A DNA stretch of 8,581 nt from JBALVO01 sp036961445 (GTDB lineage: Bacteria; Pseudomonadota; Gammaproteobacteria; Pseudomonadales; Halieaceae): the NCBI GenBank assembly GCA_036961445.1, contig JBALVO010000147.1:1-8581 (forward strand), in the 5' to 3' direction. This document shows positions 1-6,288 of this stretch, piece after piece; the first letter of the stretch is position 1; every line of letters starts with the position of its first letter. The notes below the pieces were generated by a model. The model had not been told where the DNA came from. It saw nothing but the letters and a program-made list of their open reading frames with translations, and ran no database searches. The position numbers and the translations under genes were made by a program.

Positions 1-613
1 GGCCCTTGCCAGAGTTGTAGGCTGCCAGAGCCAGCAACCAGTCCTCGTCGAACTCTGCATGCAGGGCCTCCAGGTAGTCCAGAGCCACACGGGTGGAATC
101 GCGAAGGTCGCGGCGGCCGTCGTACCACCAGTCGTTCTCGAGGCCCAGGTGCTTACCGGTGGCAGGCATTATTTGCCACAGACCTGCGGCATGGGCGGAT
201 GAGGAGGCAAAGGGGTCAAGCGTGCTCTCTACCAGGGGTAGCAGGGCTATTTCCATCGGTATATCGCGCTTTTGTACCTCATCAACGATGTAATGCAGGT
301 AGAGCGAAGCGCGATCAGCCACCATAGGCAGATATTTTGGCTGGCGTAAATATTGGTCTCTGGCGTTACCGACCTGGCTATTGTGTATGGTCTGCCAGGT
401 CAGGTCCTGGCGAATACGCTGCCATAAATCGGCAGGAGGCAGGTTTGCCTGGGTACTTTTGATGATCTTTTTAGTGGCGCCAGGCAAGGCCGCACGCGGA
501 GCATGTGCGTTAGCCTTTGGTGCCGCTGCTACAGTACTATCGGGCGTCAGTGACTGGCAGCCAGACAGCCAAAATAATGTAGAAACAACTAGAGCTATGA
601 TCTTTATATTCAT
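1..613 (-). CDS. mltD: Membrane-bound lytic murein transglycosylase D (5' part; runs off left edge)
   Basis: This enzyme cleaves the MurNAc-GlcNAc bond of peptidoglycan to give 1,6-anhydro ends, acting from the outer membrane as a lipoprotein. Reading the minus strand from the ATG at 613 gives 204 codons without a stop up to the window edge. A short hydrophobic signal ends in the lipobox LSGC, with Cys19 as the expected lipidated residue. A low-complexity Ala/Pro linker follows, then the SLT domain: LLPLVES with the presumed catalytic Glu129, AAGLWQIMPATG (142-153), and LALAAYNSGKG at the edge. The C-terminal part, where the family carries LysM repeats, lies outside the window. The gene is 96 bp downstream of gloB on the same strand, the usual mltD-gloB neighbourhood. 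There is no strong Shine-Dalgarno before the ATG. The lipobox and the domain order make the start and the identity secure. Confidence 0.95.
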   Translation of the reverse strand, partial: MNIKIIALVVSTLFWLSGCQSLTPDSTVAAAPKANAHAPRAALPGATKKIIKSTQANLPPADLWQRIRQDLTWQTIHNSQVGNARDQYLRQPKYLPMVADRASLYLHYIVDEVQKRDIPMEIALLPLVESTLDPFASSSAHAAGLWQIMPATGKHLGLENDWWYDGRRDLRDSTRVALDYLEALHAEFDEDWLLALAAYNSGKG

Positions 614-625
614 GATTAATAAGCT

Positions 626-654
626 ATTTTCTAATTTTGTTATATATGTATCAA
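626..654 (-). promoter_or_regulatory. Candidate promoter for mltD
   Basis: The 614-709 gap between gloB and mltD is markedly AT-rich compared with its neighbours. On the minus strand it holds TTGATA (654-649), a 17-nt spacer and GAAAAT (631-626). An alternative -10, TATAAC, lies at 644-639 but has a poor -35 partner. The first pair would leave a very short leader before the ATG at 613, so this is only a sigma-70-like candidate. It suggests mltD can be transcribed separately from gloB. Confidence 0.25.
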
Positions 655-709
655 CACAGCCAGTTTATTTTGTTCTGGCGCTTTATCTAGTTAAATCTCG
701 ACTTTTTGG

Positions 710-1483
710 CTAAAAGTTGTCCTTCCAGCCGCGCACGGTCGCAAAAACCTCGACAGCGCTTTGCCCCTCCAATTTACCCTGGGCCCGCAGGGCAGCCAGC
801 AGCTCCGGCTGGGCGCAGCGCATAAACGGGTTGGTATCGAGTTCCAGGGCGATATTCGAGGGCACCGTGGGCTCATTGCGGGCGCGCGCGGACTCCGCTG
901 CAGCGATTCTGCGGATCAAGGCGGCATTATCGGGTTCCACTGCCCTGGCAAAAGCAAGGTTAGCCAGTGTGTATTCGTGTGCACAATAAACACGGGTCGC
1001 GCTAGGCAGGGCCGCCAGGGTTTGCAGTGACGCATGCATCATCGGCGGATTCCCTTCAAACAATCTGCCACAACCACCGGCAAACAAGGTGTCACCGCAA
1101 AAAAGCACGGGCTCTTCGCCGCGGTGAAAATACGCAATATGGTCCAGGGTATGCCCCGGAACCTCCAGTATACTGAATTCATCGCCGAGAACTTCAATCT
1201 GGTCACCGGCCCCGAGGGTCTGGCTAAGCCCGCTGATCGCCGGATTGCGCGGACCGTATACCACCGGGTTAAATGCTGCGCACAACTGTTCCAGTCCGCC
1301 CACATGATCAAAGTGATGATGAGTGATGAGTATGCCGGCTAGATCGAGCTGCTGCGCCCGTAACGCGGCAAGTACCGGTGTGGCGTCACCGGGGTCCACC
1401 ACAAAGGCCTGGCGGGAGTCCTGATCAAAAATCAGCCAGATGTAGTTATCACTGAAAGCGCAAATAGGTTGGATAGTCAGCAT
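710..1483 (-). CDS. gloB: Hydroxyacylglutathione hydrolase (glyoxalase II)
   Basis: GloB hydrolyses S-D-lactoylglutathione to D-lactate and glutathione, the second step of cytosolic methylglyoxal detoxification. The 257-residue product begins MLTIQPICAFSDNYIW, the standard N-terminus of the family. The frame stays open upstream to 1633, but the extra residues do not resemble GloB and would run across the divergent yafS start, so I chose the ATG at 1483. The metallo-beta-lactamase metal ligands are all present: THHHFDH (His55, His57, Asp59, His60), GHTLDH (His111), FCGDTLF (Asp131) and CAHEYT (His169). The C-terminal HAGH-type region is complete and ends in KDNF. Length is normal for the family. 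The gene is divergent from yafS (84 bp between starts) and followed by mltD, the same neighbourhood as in E. coli and Pseudomonas. Its ribosome binding site is weak. Confidence 0.96.
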   Translation of the reverse strand: MLTIQPICAFSDNYIWLIFDQDSRQAFVVDPGDATPVLAALRAQQLDLAGILITHHHFDHVGGLEQLCAAFNPVVYGPRNPAISGLSQTLGAGDQIEVLGDEFSILEVPGHTLDHIAYFHRGEEPVLFCGDTLFAGGCGRLFEGNPPMMHASLQTLAALPSATRVYCAHEYTLANLAFARAVEPDNAALIRRIAAAESARARNEPTVPSNIALELDTNPFMRCAQPELLAALRAQGKLEGQSAVEVFATVRGWKDNF

Positions 1484-1567
1484 GGGACACCGTTTCAAAT
1501 AGAACAAAATGCAGTAACATGGCGCCATCTTTCGGGCAGTAGCGAAATAGGGCTCAGTCATATTGCG
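1484..1567. promoter_or_regulatory. Divergent gloB/yafS intergenic region with a 10-bp palindrome
   Basis: This 84-bp gap must hold start signals for both gloB (minus) and yafS (plus) unless they lie inside the genes. I see no pair of good -35/-10 boxes on either strand. The only clear structure is the perfect palindrome ATGGCGCCAT at 1519-1528. No regulator can be assigned to it. Confidence 0.3.
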
Positions 1568-2371
1568 ATGAACAGCGAGTGTAACGACATTTTGGCGGAA
1601 CTGGAATCCTGGTATGCCAGAGATAACGGGCAATACCTGGCTGATGCCACGCGCGCAGCCATGCAGGATCTACTCGATACTTCTTTCGGTTATCATATTT
1701 TACAACTGGGCATCACCGCGGGCCGTCCATTGTGTTACAGCAGCCCGATAAATCATCGCATCTATGCAGCCGATGCTGCGGCTAACAACGTTGCACTGGT
1801 GGCACACGCCGACGAGCTGCCTCTGGATGGCGACAGCATCGATACCGTGATAGCCCACCACTGCCTGGAATTTACACACAATCCACACCAGGTGCTGCGT
1901 GAAATACAACGCGTACTAACGCCACAGGGGCAGCTGCTGGTAGTGGGTTTTAACCCTTACAGCCTGCTGGGGATCAATACGTACTTGCGCGGCTTGTCAC
2001 GCCAGTCCTTTTGGCACCAACATAGCCCGGTCAGCGAAAACCGCCTCACCGACTGGTTACATCTATTGGGATTTGAGGTGCAGGACGTAATGCGCCTGTA
2101 TAGTGTGCCACCGGCAGGTGGTGGCAATGTGCGACACTGGTTACAACGCGCCGATGCCTGGAGCCAGCGCAAAAATCTGGCGACTGGCGGACTGTATATC
2201 CTGCATGCCACCAAGCAGGTAACGGCGATGCAGCGTCCGCTGCGTTCACGTAAGGAGCGATTGATTGGCCTGGTGCCCAAGCCGGCCCCTGCACCGACGC
2301 CAACACCAACGCCGAAAAACCCGATTCCGCAACGACGTAAGCCCCTCGGGCAAGGAGATGTAGCCGCTTGA
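1568..2371 (+). CDS. yafS: SAM-dependent methyltransferase, YafS type
   Basis: This is a class I SAM methyltransferase fold protein (Methyltransf_11 type) of the family that sits between gloB and rnhA in many gammaproteobacteria. Its substrate is not known to me. From the ATG at 1568 the product has 267 residues. The frame is open back to 1469, but that start would overlap gloB. The 1568 start also places FGYHILQLG at about residue 40, close to its place in E. coli YafS as I recall that sequence. Visible motifs are DELPLDGDSID (82-92), HHCLEFTHNPHQVLREIQRVL (97-117, post-I/motif II region) and VVGFNPYSLLG (125-135), the last being a family hallmark. The C-terminus is a Pro/Ala/Thr-rich tail with basic residues, probably disordered. 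The nearest purine-rich SD (AGGG, 1549-1552) is rather far from the ATG. The stop overlaps the rnhA start. Confidence 0.88.
   Translation: MNSECNDILAELESWYARDNGQYLADATRAAMQDLLDTSFGYHILQLGITAGRPLCYSSPINHRIYAADAAANNVALVAHADELPLDGDSIDTVIAHHCLEFTHNPHQVLREIQRVLTPQGQLLVVGFNPYSLLGINTYLRGLSRQSFWHQHSPVSENRLTDWLHLLGFEVQDVMRLYSVPPAGGGNVRHWLQRADAWSQRKNLATGGLYILHATKQVTAMQRPLRSRKERLIGLVPKPAPAPTPTPTPKNPIPQRRKPLGQGDVAA
2352..2371 (+). promoter_or_regulatory. RBS and 4-nt yafS/rnhA start-stop overlap (TTGA)
   Basis: AAGGAG at 2352-2357, inside the end of yafS, is followed 10 nt later by TTG (2368-2370). This TTG shares two bases with the yafS stop TGA (2369-2371). The SD decides the start: the next candidate, GTG at 2377, would be 19 nt away. 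The arrangement suggests that rnhA translation is coupled to that of yafS. Confidence 0.7.
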
Positions 2372-2805
2372 AGCATGTGGAAATTTTTACCGATGGTGCC
2401 TGCCGCGGCAACCCGGGCCCTGGAGGCTGGGGAGCGCTGTTGCGTTATAGCGGCGTGGAACGTGAAGTGTATGGAGGGGAGCTCGACACCACCAACAATC
2501 GAATGGAGTTGCAGGCCGCCATTGAAGGGCTCAAGGCGCTGACTAAACGCTGTAAAGTGACGCTCACTACGGATTCGGTCTATGTTAAGAATGGCATTAC
2601 CCTCTGGTTGGAGGGCTGGAAAAATAAAGGCTGGAAAACCGCCGCCCGCAAGCCGGTGAAGAATGTAGACCTATGGCAGGCACTGGATGAGCAGAATCAA
2701 CGGCATGAGGTAGAGTGGCACTGGGTCAAAGGGCATAGTGGCCACCGTGAAAATGAAATGGCTGACCAACTGGCCAACAAGGGGATTGATGAGCTGCGTA
2801 AGTGA
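2368..2805 (+). CDS. rnhA: Ribonuclease HI
   Basis: RNase HI degrades the RNA strand of RNA-DNA hybrids, removing R-loops and primers in the cytoplasm. The 145-residue product matches the family from end to end: VEIFTDGACRGNPGPGGWGA at the N-terminus, TTNNRMEL, TTDSVYV, the basic-protrusion region GWKTAARKPVKNVDLW, and WVKGHSGHRENEMAD. The catalytic set Asp9, Glu47, Asp69 and Asp133 is intact, as is the flexible-loop His123. The C-terminus ends soon after the last helix and is about ten residues shorter than in E. coli, which does not affect the active site. The start is a TTG with a good upstream AAGGAG, overlapping the yafS stop. Downstream comes dnaQ on the same strand. The true distance is 38 bp once the assembly gap is collapsed. 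Confidence 0.97.
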   Translation: MKHVEIFTDGACRGNPGPGGWGALLRYSGVEREVYGGELDTTNNRMELQAAIEGLKALTKRCKVTLTTDSVYVKNGITLWLEGWKNKGWKTAARKPVKNVDLWQALDEQNQRHEVEWHWVKGHSGHRENEMADQLANKGIDELRK

Positions 2806-2812
2806 AAGCAGC

Positions 2813-2867
2813 TTGATACTGCATGGAACAGGATTGAGATAACGTGAGACAAATCGTACTCGACACA
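2813..2867 (+). repeat. Left copy of a 55-bp exact direct repeat at a contig end
   Basis: These 55 bases are identical to 2968-3022 and end directly at the run of N. They contain the end of the rnhA-dnaQ spacer and the first eight codons of dnaQ (GTG at 2844-2846, MRQIVLDT). This is not a second dnaQ. It is almost certainly the same DNA reported twice, as the overlapping tail of the left contig. Confidence 0.95.
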
Positions 2868-2967
2868 NNNNNNNNNNNNNNNNNNNNNNNNNNNNNNNNN
2901 NNNNNNNNNNNNNNNNNNNNNNNNNNNNNNNNNNNNNNNNNNNNNNNNNNNNNNNNNNNNNNNNNNN
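2868..2967. other. Assembly gap (100 N)
   Basis: This is a run of exactly 100 undetermined bases, a common placeholder length for a scaffold gap of unknown size. Since both flanks carry the same 55 bp, the real gap is most likely zero, with the contigs overlapping by 55 bp. Confidence 0.97.
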
Positions 2968-3022
2968 TTGATACTGCATGGAACAGGATTGAGATAACGT
3001 GAGACAAATCGTACTCGACACA
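2968..3022 (+). repeat. Right copy of the 55-bp exact direct repeat at a contig end
   Basis: This copy starts directly after the N run and is identical to 2813-2867. It carries the dnaQ start used in the annotation (GTG at 2999) with AGGA (2985-2988) and GAGAT upstream, and it continues into the complete dnaQ gene. Confidence 0.95.
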
Positions 3023-3739
3023 GAAACCACCGGTCTGGAAGTCTCTCAAGGGCACCGGATAATCGAGATAGGCTGCGTGGAGCTGGTCGATCGTAAACTG
3101 ACCGGCAACCATTATCACCAGTACATCAACCCGCAGAGGGAAATCGACCAGGGGGCCATTGAAGTGCACGGCATCACCACGGATTTCCTGGCCGACAAAC
3201 CGTTATTTGAGCGCATTGCAGCTGACTTCATTGAGTTTGTTGCCGGTGCGGAGTTGATCATACACAATGCACCGTTTGACCTGGGGTTTCTCAACAATGA
3301 GTTACAACGTATGGGTTCTGCTAACGCCAGGTTGGAAGATACCAGTGCGGTAATAGATACCCTGGTAATGGCACGGGCGAAGCATCCCGGCCAGCGCAAC
3401 AACCTGGATGCCCTATGTCAGCGCTACATGGTCGACAATTCGCAACGTGATTTACATGGCGCTCTGTTGGATGCGGAAATATTGGCAGATGTCTACCTGA
3501 CCATGACCGGTGGTCAGACGGCACTACAGCTTTCTGATAACGGCGGTGATGGCAGCGATGGCCTGGCTCAAGTCGAACAAATCATTCGCCTGGGTGCTGA
3601 TCGCAAGCCGCTGCCCATAGTTCGCGCATCGGCTGAGGAGCTGGCCGCTCACGATGCACAGCTGGATGCTATTGCCAGTGGCAGCGGCGGCAAGGTGCTG
3701 TGGCGAGAACTGGGCCAGGGCGAAACGGTAAAACACTAG
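2999..3739 (+). CDS. dnaQ: DNA polymerase III epsilon subunit (3'-5' proofreading exonuclease)
   Basis: DnaQ is the proofreading exonuclease of the replicative polymerase core, held between the alpha subunit and the sliding clamp. The 246-residue product starts at a GTG and reads MRQIVLDTETTG. The DEDDh residues are all present: Asp7 and Glu9 (ExoI), Asp94 in HNAPFDLGFLN (ExoII), and His153 with Asp158 in HGALLDAEILADVYL (ExoIII). After the nuclease domain, GGQTALQLS (171-179) sits where E. coli has its clamp-binding QTSMAF, so QTALQL is the probable beta-clamp motif. A Gly/Asp-rich linker follows, then the C-terminal alpha-binding segment ending in LWRELGQGE. Upstream is rnhA on the same strand, probably cotranscribed. 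The start codon and SD also occur in the duplicated contig end at 2844, an assembly effect. nhaB lies 18 bp beyond the stop, convergent. Confidence 0.97.
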   Translation: MRQIVLDTETTGLEVSQGHRIIEIGCVELVDRKLTGNHYHQYINPQREIDQGAIEVHGITTDFLADKPLFERIAADFIEFVAGAELIIHNAPFDLGFLNNELQRMGSANARLEDTSAVIDTLVMARAKHPGQRNNLDALCQRYMVDNSQRDLHGALLDAEILADVYLTMTGGQTALQLSDNGGDGSDGLAQVEQIIRLGADRKPLPIVRASAEELAAHDAQLDAIASGSGGKVLWRELGQGETVKH

Positions 3740-3757
3740 GCCGCGCCGGTCAATGTG

Positions 3758-5263
3758 CTAGAGAAACAACGCCACGCAAGCAAGACCTGCACCACCCATG
3801 ACCACGGTATAGGGCAGTGCCATGATAACCATGCGGCCGTATGACAGCCGTATCAGAGGCGCCAGTGCCGAGGTCAATAGAAACAAAAATGCGGCTTGCC
3901 CGTTCGGTGTCGCCACGCTGGGAAGATTCGTACCGGTGTTAATGGCGACGGCCAATTGCTCGAATTCCTGGCGGTTGATAACGCCAGCGTCCAGTGAGGC
4001 CTTCACTTCGTTAATGTAGACAGTCGCCACAAATACGTTGTCACTGATCATCGACAAAAAGCCATTCGCCAGGAAGAACATTGAGGGTCTCACAGCCGCA
4101 TCCATGGCCAGCACAGCGTCAATCACCGGCGTGAACAGGTGTTGATCATGTATCACCGCTACGATGGCGAAAAACACTACCAGCAGTGCAGTAAAGGGTA
4201 AGGCTTCTTCGAAAGCGTGCCCCAGTTGGTGCTCCTCTGTCACACCATTAAAGGCAGTGAGCAGTACGATCACCATCAAGCCGATAAGGCCCACCGCCGC
4301 CCAGTGCATGGCCAGGCCGATCACCAAAATTGCAGCAACGATGGCCTGCACGACCAGGCGAACATTGCTGCGAGGATTGCGCAGGGCTTCTTCTTTTTCC
4401 TGATACTCCATGAGGACCTGCCGCACATCGTCTGGCAGTTGTGCGCCGTAGCCGAATTTCTTGGTGATTTCCAGCGCTGCACACGTCGCCAGACCGCAAA
4501 CCAGCACAGGCATGGTAATTGGCGCCATAATGAGAAAGAACTCTAGAAAATCCCAGCCTGCCACGTGGGCAATCAACAGGTTTTGCGGCTCGCCCACCAG
4601 GGTGCAGACGCCGCCCAGTGCGGTACCCACTGCGCCATGCATCATCAGGCTGCGCAGGAACGAGCGAAACTGTTCCAGGTCCTCGCGATGATGCTCGTGT
4701 ACCGAGTCATCCACGGTATTGTCATGCACCTCATCACTTAATTTTTGACCGGAGGCGACTTTATGATAAACCGAGTAAAACCCCACTCCGACACTGATCA
4801 ATACCGCGGTGACAGTCAACGCGTCCAGGAACGCTGAAAGAAATGCAGCGACCAGTGAAAAAAGCATGGACAGCATGATCTTGGAACGCACGCTGAGCAA
4901 AATTTTGGTAAAAACGAAGAGCAGTAACTCCTTCATGAAGTAAATGCCAGCCACCATAAACATCAGCAACAGGATGACTTCGAAATTAGCAATCGTCTCC
5001 TGGTACACCATTTCCGGTGTGGTCATACCCAGTAAGACCGCCTCAATAGCCAGCAGGCCGCCGGGCTGTAGCGGATAGCAACGCAGGGCCAGCGCAAGGG
5101 TGAAAATAAATTCGCCGATCAATAGCCAGCCGGTCACAAACGGCCCAAGTAGCAGCAGCGCCAGAGGGTTTAGTGCTAGGAAAGCAATAATGGTCTTTTT
5201 GTACCAGCTGGGGGAGGGGCCAAGGAAGTTTTTCCACAGGGCGTAAGCTATACTTTCTTTCAT
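3758..5263 (-). CDS. nhaB: Na+/H+ antiporter NhaB
   Basis: NhaB is an inner-membrane secondary antiporter that expels Na+ in exchange for protons. The 501-residue product opens MKESIAYALWKNFLGPSPSW and is colinear with E. coli NhaB (about 513 residues), which fixes the start at the ATG at 5263 even though no good SD precedes it. Family stretches include GWLLIGEFIFTLALALRCYP (45-64), LLLLMFMVAGIYFMKELLLF, FLSAFLDALTVTAVLISVGVG, GGVCTLVGEPQNLLIAHVAG and MISDNVFVATVYINEVKASL. Asp147 in FLDALTV aligns with the aspartate reported as essential in Vibrio NhaB. Many hydrophobic segments fit a polytopic transporter, with a charged His/Glu-rich cytoplasmic-type loop after VYHKVASGQK. The C-terminus stops at ACVALFL, shorter than in E. 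coli. The gene is convergent with dnaQ and divergent from nudC. A possible -10 (TAGAAT, minus strand, 5306-5301) lacks a convincing -35. Confidence 0.96.
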   Translation of the reverse strand: MKESIAYALWKNFLGPSPSWYKKTIIAFLALNPLALLLLGPFVTGWLLIGEFIFTLALALRCYPLQPGGLLAIEAVLLGMTTPEMVYQETIANFEVILLLMFMVAGIYFMKELLLFVFTKILLSVRSKIMLSMLFSLVAAFLSAFLDALTVTAVLISVGVGFYSVYHKVASGQKLSDEVHDNTVDDSVHEHHREDLEQFRSFLRSLMMHGAVGTALGGVCTLVGEPQNLLIAHVAGWDFLEFFLIMAPITMPVLVCGLATCAALEITKKFGYGAQLPDDVRQVLMEYQEKEEALRNPRSNVRLVVQAIVAAILVIGLAMHWAAVGLIGLMVIVLLTAFNGVTEEHQLGHAFEEALPFTALLVVFFAIVAVIHDQHLFTPVIDAVLAMDAAVRPSMFFLANGFLSMISDNVFVATVYINEVKASLDAGVINRQEFEQLAVAINTGTNLPSVATPNGQAAFLFLLTSALAPLIRLSYGRMVIMALPYTVVMGGAGLACVALFL

Positions 5264-5458
5264 GGCAAGAGGTCATACTTGTATGCAATGTGAGGTGCGT
5301 ATTCTACGTTATTCATTAGCAGTTTCCTAAGTATTACGGGCAAATAGTGCGCGATCCTGGTCAAACATGAAGCTGCGACATATGTGCTGTGTGTCTTGCC
5401 CCCGGGCTTGCCCGCGCTTACTATAGCCGGTCATTTTTCTATTCCACCCGGAGACTGT
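5264..5458. other. Divergent nhaB/nudC intergenic region
   Basis: This 195-bp gap separates two divergent genes. On the nudC side it holds a promoter candidate and a tandem CTTGCCC repeat (listed separately). On the nhaB side are TAGAAT (minus, 5306-5301) and the short palindrome CATACTTGTATG at 5274-5285. I see no convincing gene in it. Confidence 0.5.
5395..5424 (+). promoter_or_regulatory. Candidate nudC promoter with tandem CTTGCCC boxes
   Basis: TTGCCC at 5396-5401 and TACTAT at 5419-5424 are separated by 17 nt, each matching four of six consensus sigma-70 positions. The start would fall near 5431, about 28 nt before the nudC ATG. The heptamer CTTGCCC occurs twice, at 5395-5401 and 5407-5413, with a 12-nt period. 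The second copy lies in the spacer, a plausible place for a regulator to bind, although none can be named. Confidence 0.4.
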
Positions 5459-6271
5459 ATGTTCCGCCCTGACTTTAAGCCGCCCGAGTCCTCTGGCGAC
5501 GAGTTGCACATTGTATTTCAGCGAGGTGAGCTGGTGAGTGACCTGCGGTCACGGCAGATGTGCTTTATCGCTCAGGAGCAGATGGAGCGTGGGAGCTGGA
5601 CAGTGCTGCGCCGTCATTTCCTTGGCTACTGGCACGATCAGCCGTGCTATGCAGTGGAAATAGATGCGGTAGACCAACTCGACCCCATGCAGTTTCAAAA
5701 AGGCAACCTCTACCAGATACTCGGTAGAGTTGACGAACAGTTGTTTGCGCTCGCAGGAAGGGCATCGCAATTGCTGGATTGGGAACGTGATCACCGGTTT
5801 TGTGGTCGCTGTGGAGAGCAGATGCTGGTCGATACCAATGAAAGGGCGATGCGCTGCACGCCTTGTCGTAGCATTAATTATCCGCGCATTGCCCCCTGTA
5901 TTATCGTGCTAGTGACGCGTGGCGAAGAATTATTGCTGGCGCGCAACGCAAATTTCCCGCGGCCTATGTACAGCACCCTGGCTGGCTTTATTGAGGCTGG
6001 AGAGACGGCAGAGGAAACTCTGGCGCGGGAAGTGCGCGAAGAAGTCGGCGTTGAAGTGCGCAACATACAATACTTCCAGTCCCAATCCTGGCCGTTTCCC
6101 AACCAGCTGATGCTGGGGTACTTTGCCGAGTATGCCGGCGGGGACATCGTGTGCGATCAGGTAGAGATAGCCGATGCGCGCTGGTTTCATCACACCGACC
6201 TGCCGATGATTCCGCCGGTCTCGTCCATTTCAGGACAGCTGATTCAACATTACATTGAACAACTCAACTAG
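5459..6271 (+). CDS. nudC: NADH pyrophosphatase / NAD-capped RNA hydrolase
   Basis: NudC hydrolyses NAD(H) to NMN(H) and AMP and in E. coli removes NAD caps from RNA 5' ends. The start is the ATG at 5459, with CGGAG five nt upstream; the frame stays open back to 5384, but those residues do not look like NudC. The product has 270 residues. The N-terminal domain is followed by a zinc ribbon (Cys115, Cys118, Cys133, Cys136), the stretch YPRIAPCIIVLV (141-152), and an intact Nudix box from Gly176 to Val198 (GX5EX7REUXEEXGU, with Glu182, Arg190, Glu191, Glu194 and Glu195). SQSWPFP (208-214) is the SQPWPFPxS-type signature that marks the NADH-specific subfamily, with Pro replaced by Ser at its third position. 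The C-terminal MIPPVSSISGQLIQHYIE is typical. sohB follows after 17 bp, so the two form a likely operon. Confidence 0.96.
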   Translation: MFRPDFKPPESSGDELHIVFQRGELVSDLRSRQMCFIAQEQMERGSWTVLRRHFLGYWHDQPCYAVEIDAVDQLDPMQFQKGNLYQILGRVDEQLFALAGRASQLLDWERDHRFCGRCGEQMLVDTNERAMRCTPCRSINYPRIAPCIIVLVTRGEELLLARNANFPRPMYSTLAGFIEAGETAEETLAREVREEVGVEVRNIQYFQSQSWPFPNQLMLGYFAEYAGGDIVCDQVEIADARWFHHTDLPMIPPVSSISGQLIQHYIEQLN

Positions 6272-6288
6272 ACACTTGGAGTAAAGGT

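Noticed and set aside
659..679. Hairpin GCCAG/CTGGC after gloB as a terminator
   Set aside because: The stem is only five pairs with an 11-nt loop, and no T tract follows on either strand.
381..713. 110-residue plus-strand frame
   Set aside because: It lies antisense to mltD, whose lipobox and catalytic motifs are clear, and it matches nothing I recognise.
1469..1567. Longer YafS starting at ATG 1469
   Set aside because: It would overlap the gloB coding start. The N-terminal spacing to FGYHILQLG agrees with E. coli YafS only for the 1568 start.
1484..1633. N-terminal extension of GloB upstream of the ATG at 1483
   Set aside because: The added residues are unlike any GloB N-terminus and would overlap the yafS start; MLTIQPI is the family start.
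1957..2411. Minus-strand frames of 139 and 121 residues
   Set aside because: They are shadows of yafS and rnhA, with no recognisable motif and skewed composition from the complement of Pro/Thr repeats.
2813..3022. 55-bp direct repeat as a target-site duplication, att site or partial gene duplication
   Set aside because: The copies abut the N run exactly on both sides and are identical. Target-site duplications are far shorter, and nothing resembling an element is visible. An assembly overlap explains everything.
2671..3169. Minus-strand frames crossing the N run
   Set aside because: They exist only because unknown codons are read through the gap; they are antisense to rnhA and dnaQ.
5274..5285. 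Palindrome CATACTTGTATG before nhaB as an operator
   Set aside because: The arms are five bases, common by chance, and it matches no regulator site I know (no FadR- or Lrp-like sequence).
5327..5509. 60-residue minus-strand frame between nhaB and nudC
   Set aside because: It overlaps the nudC start, has no good RBS and resembles nothing known.
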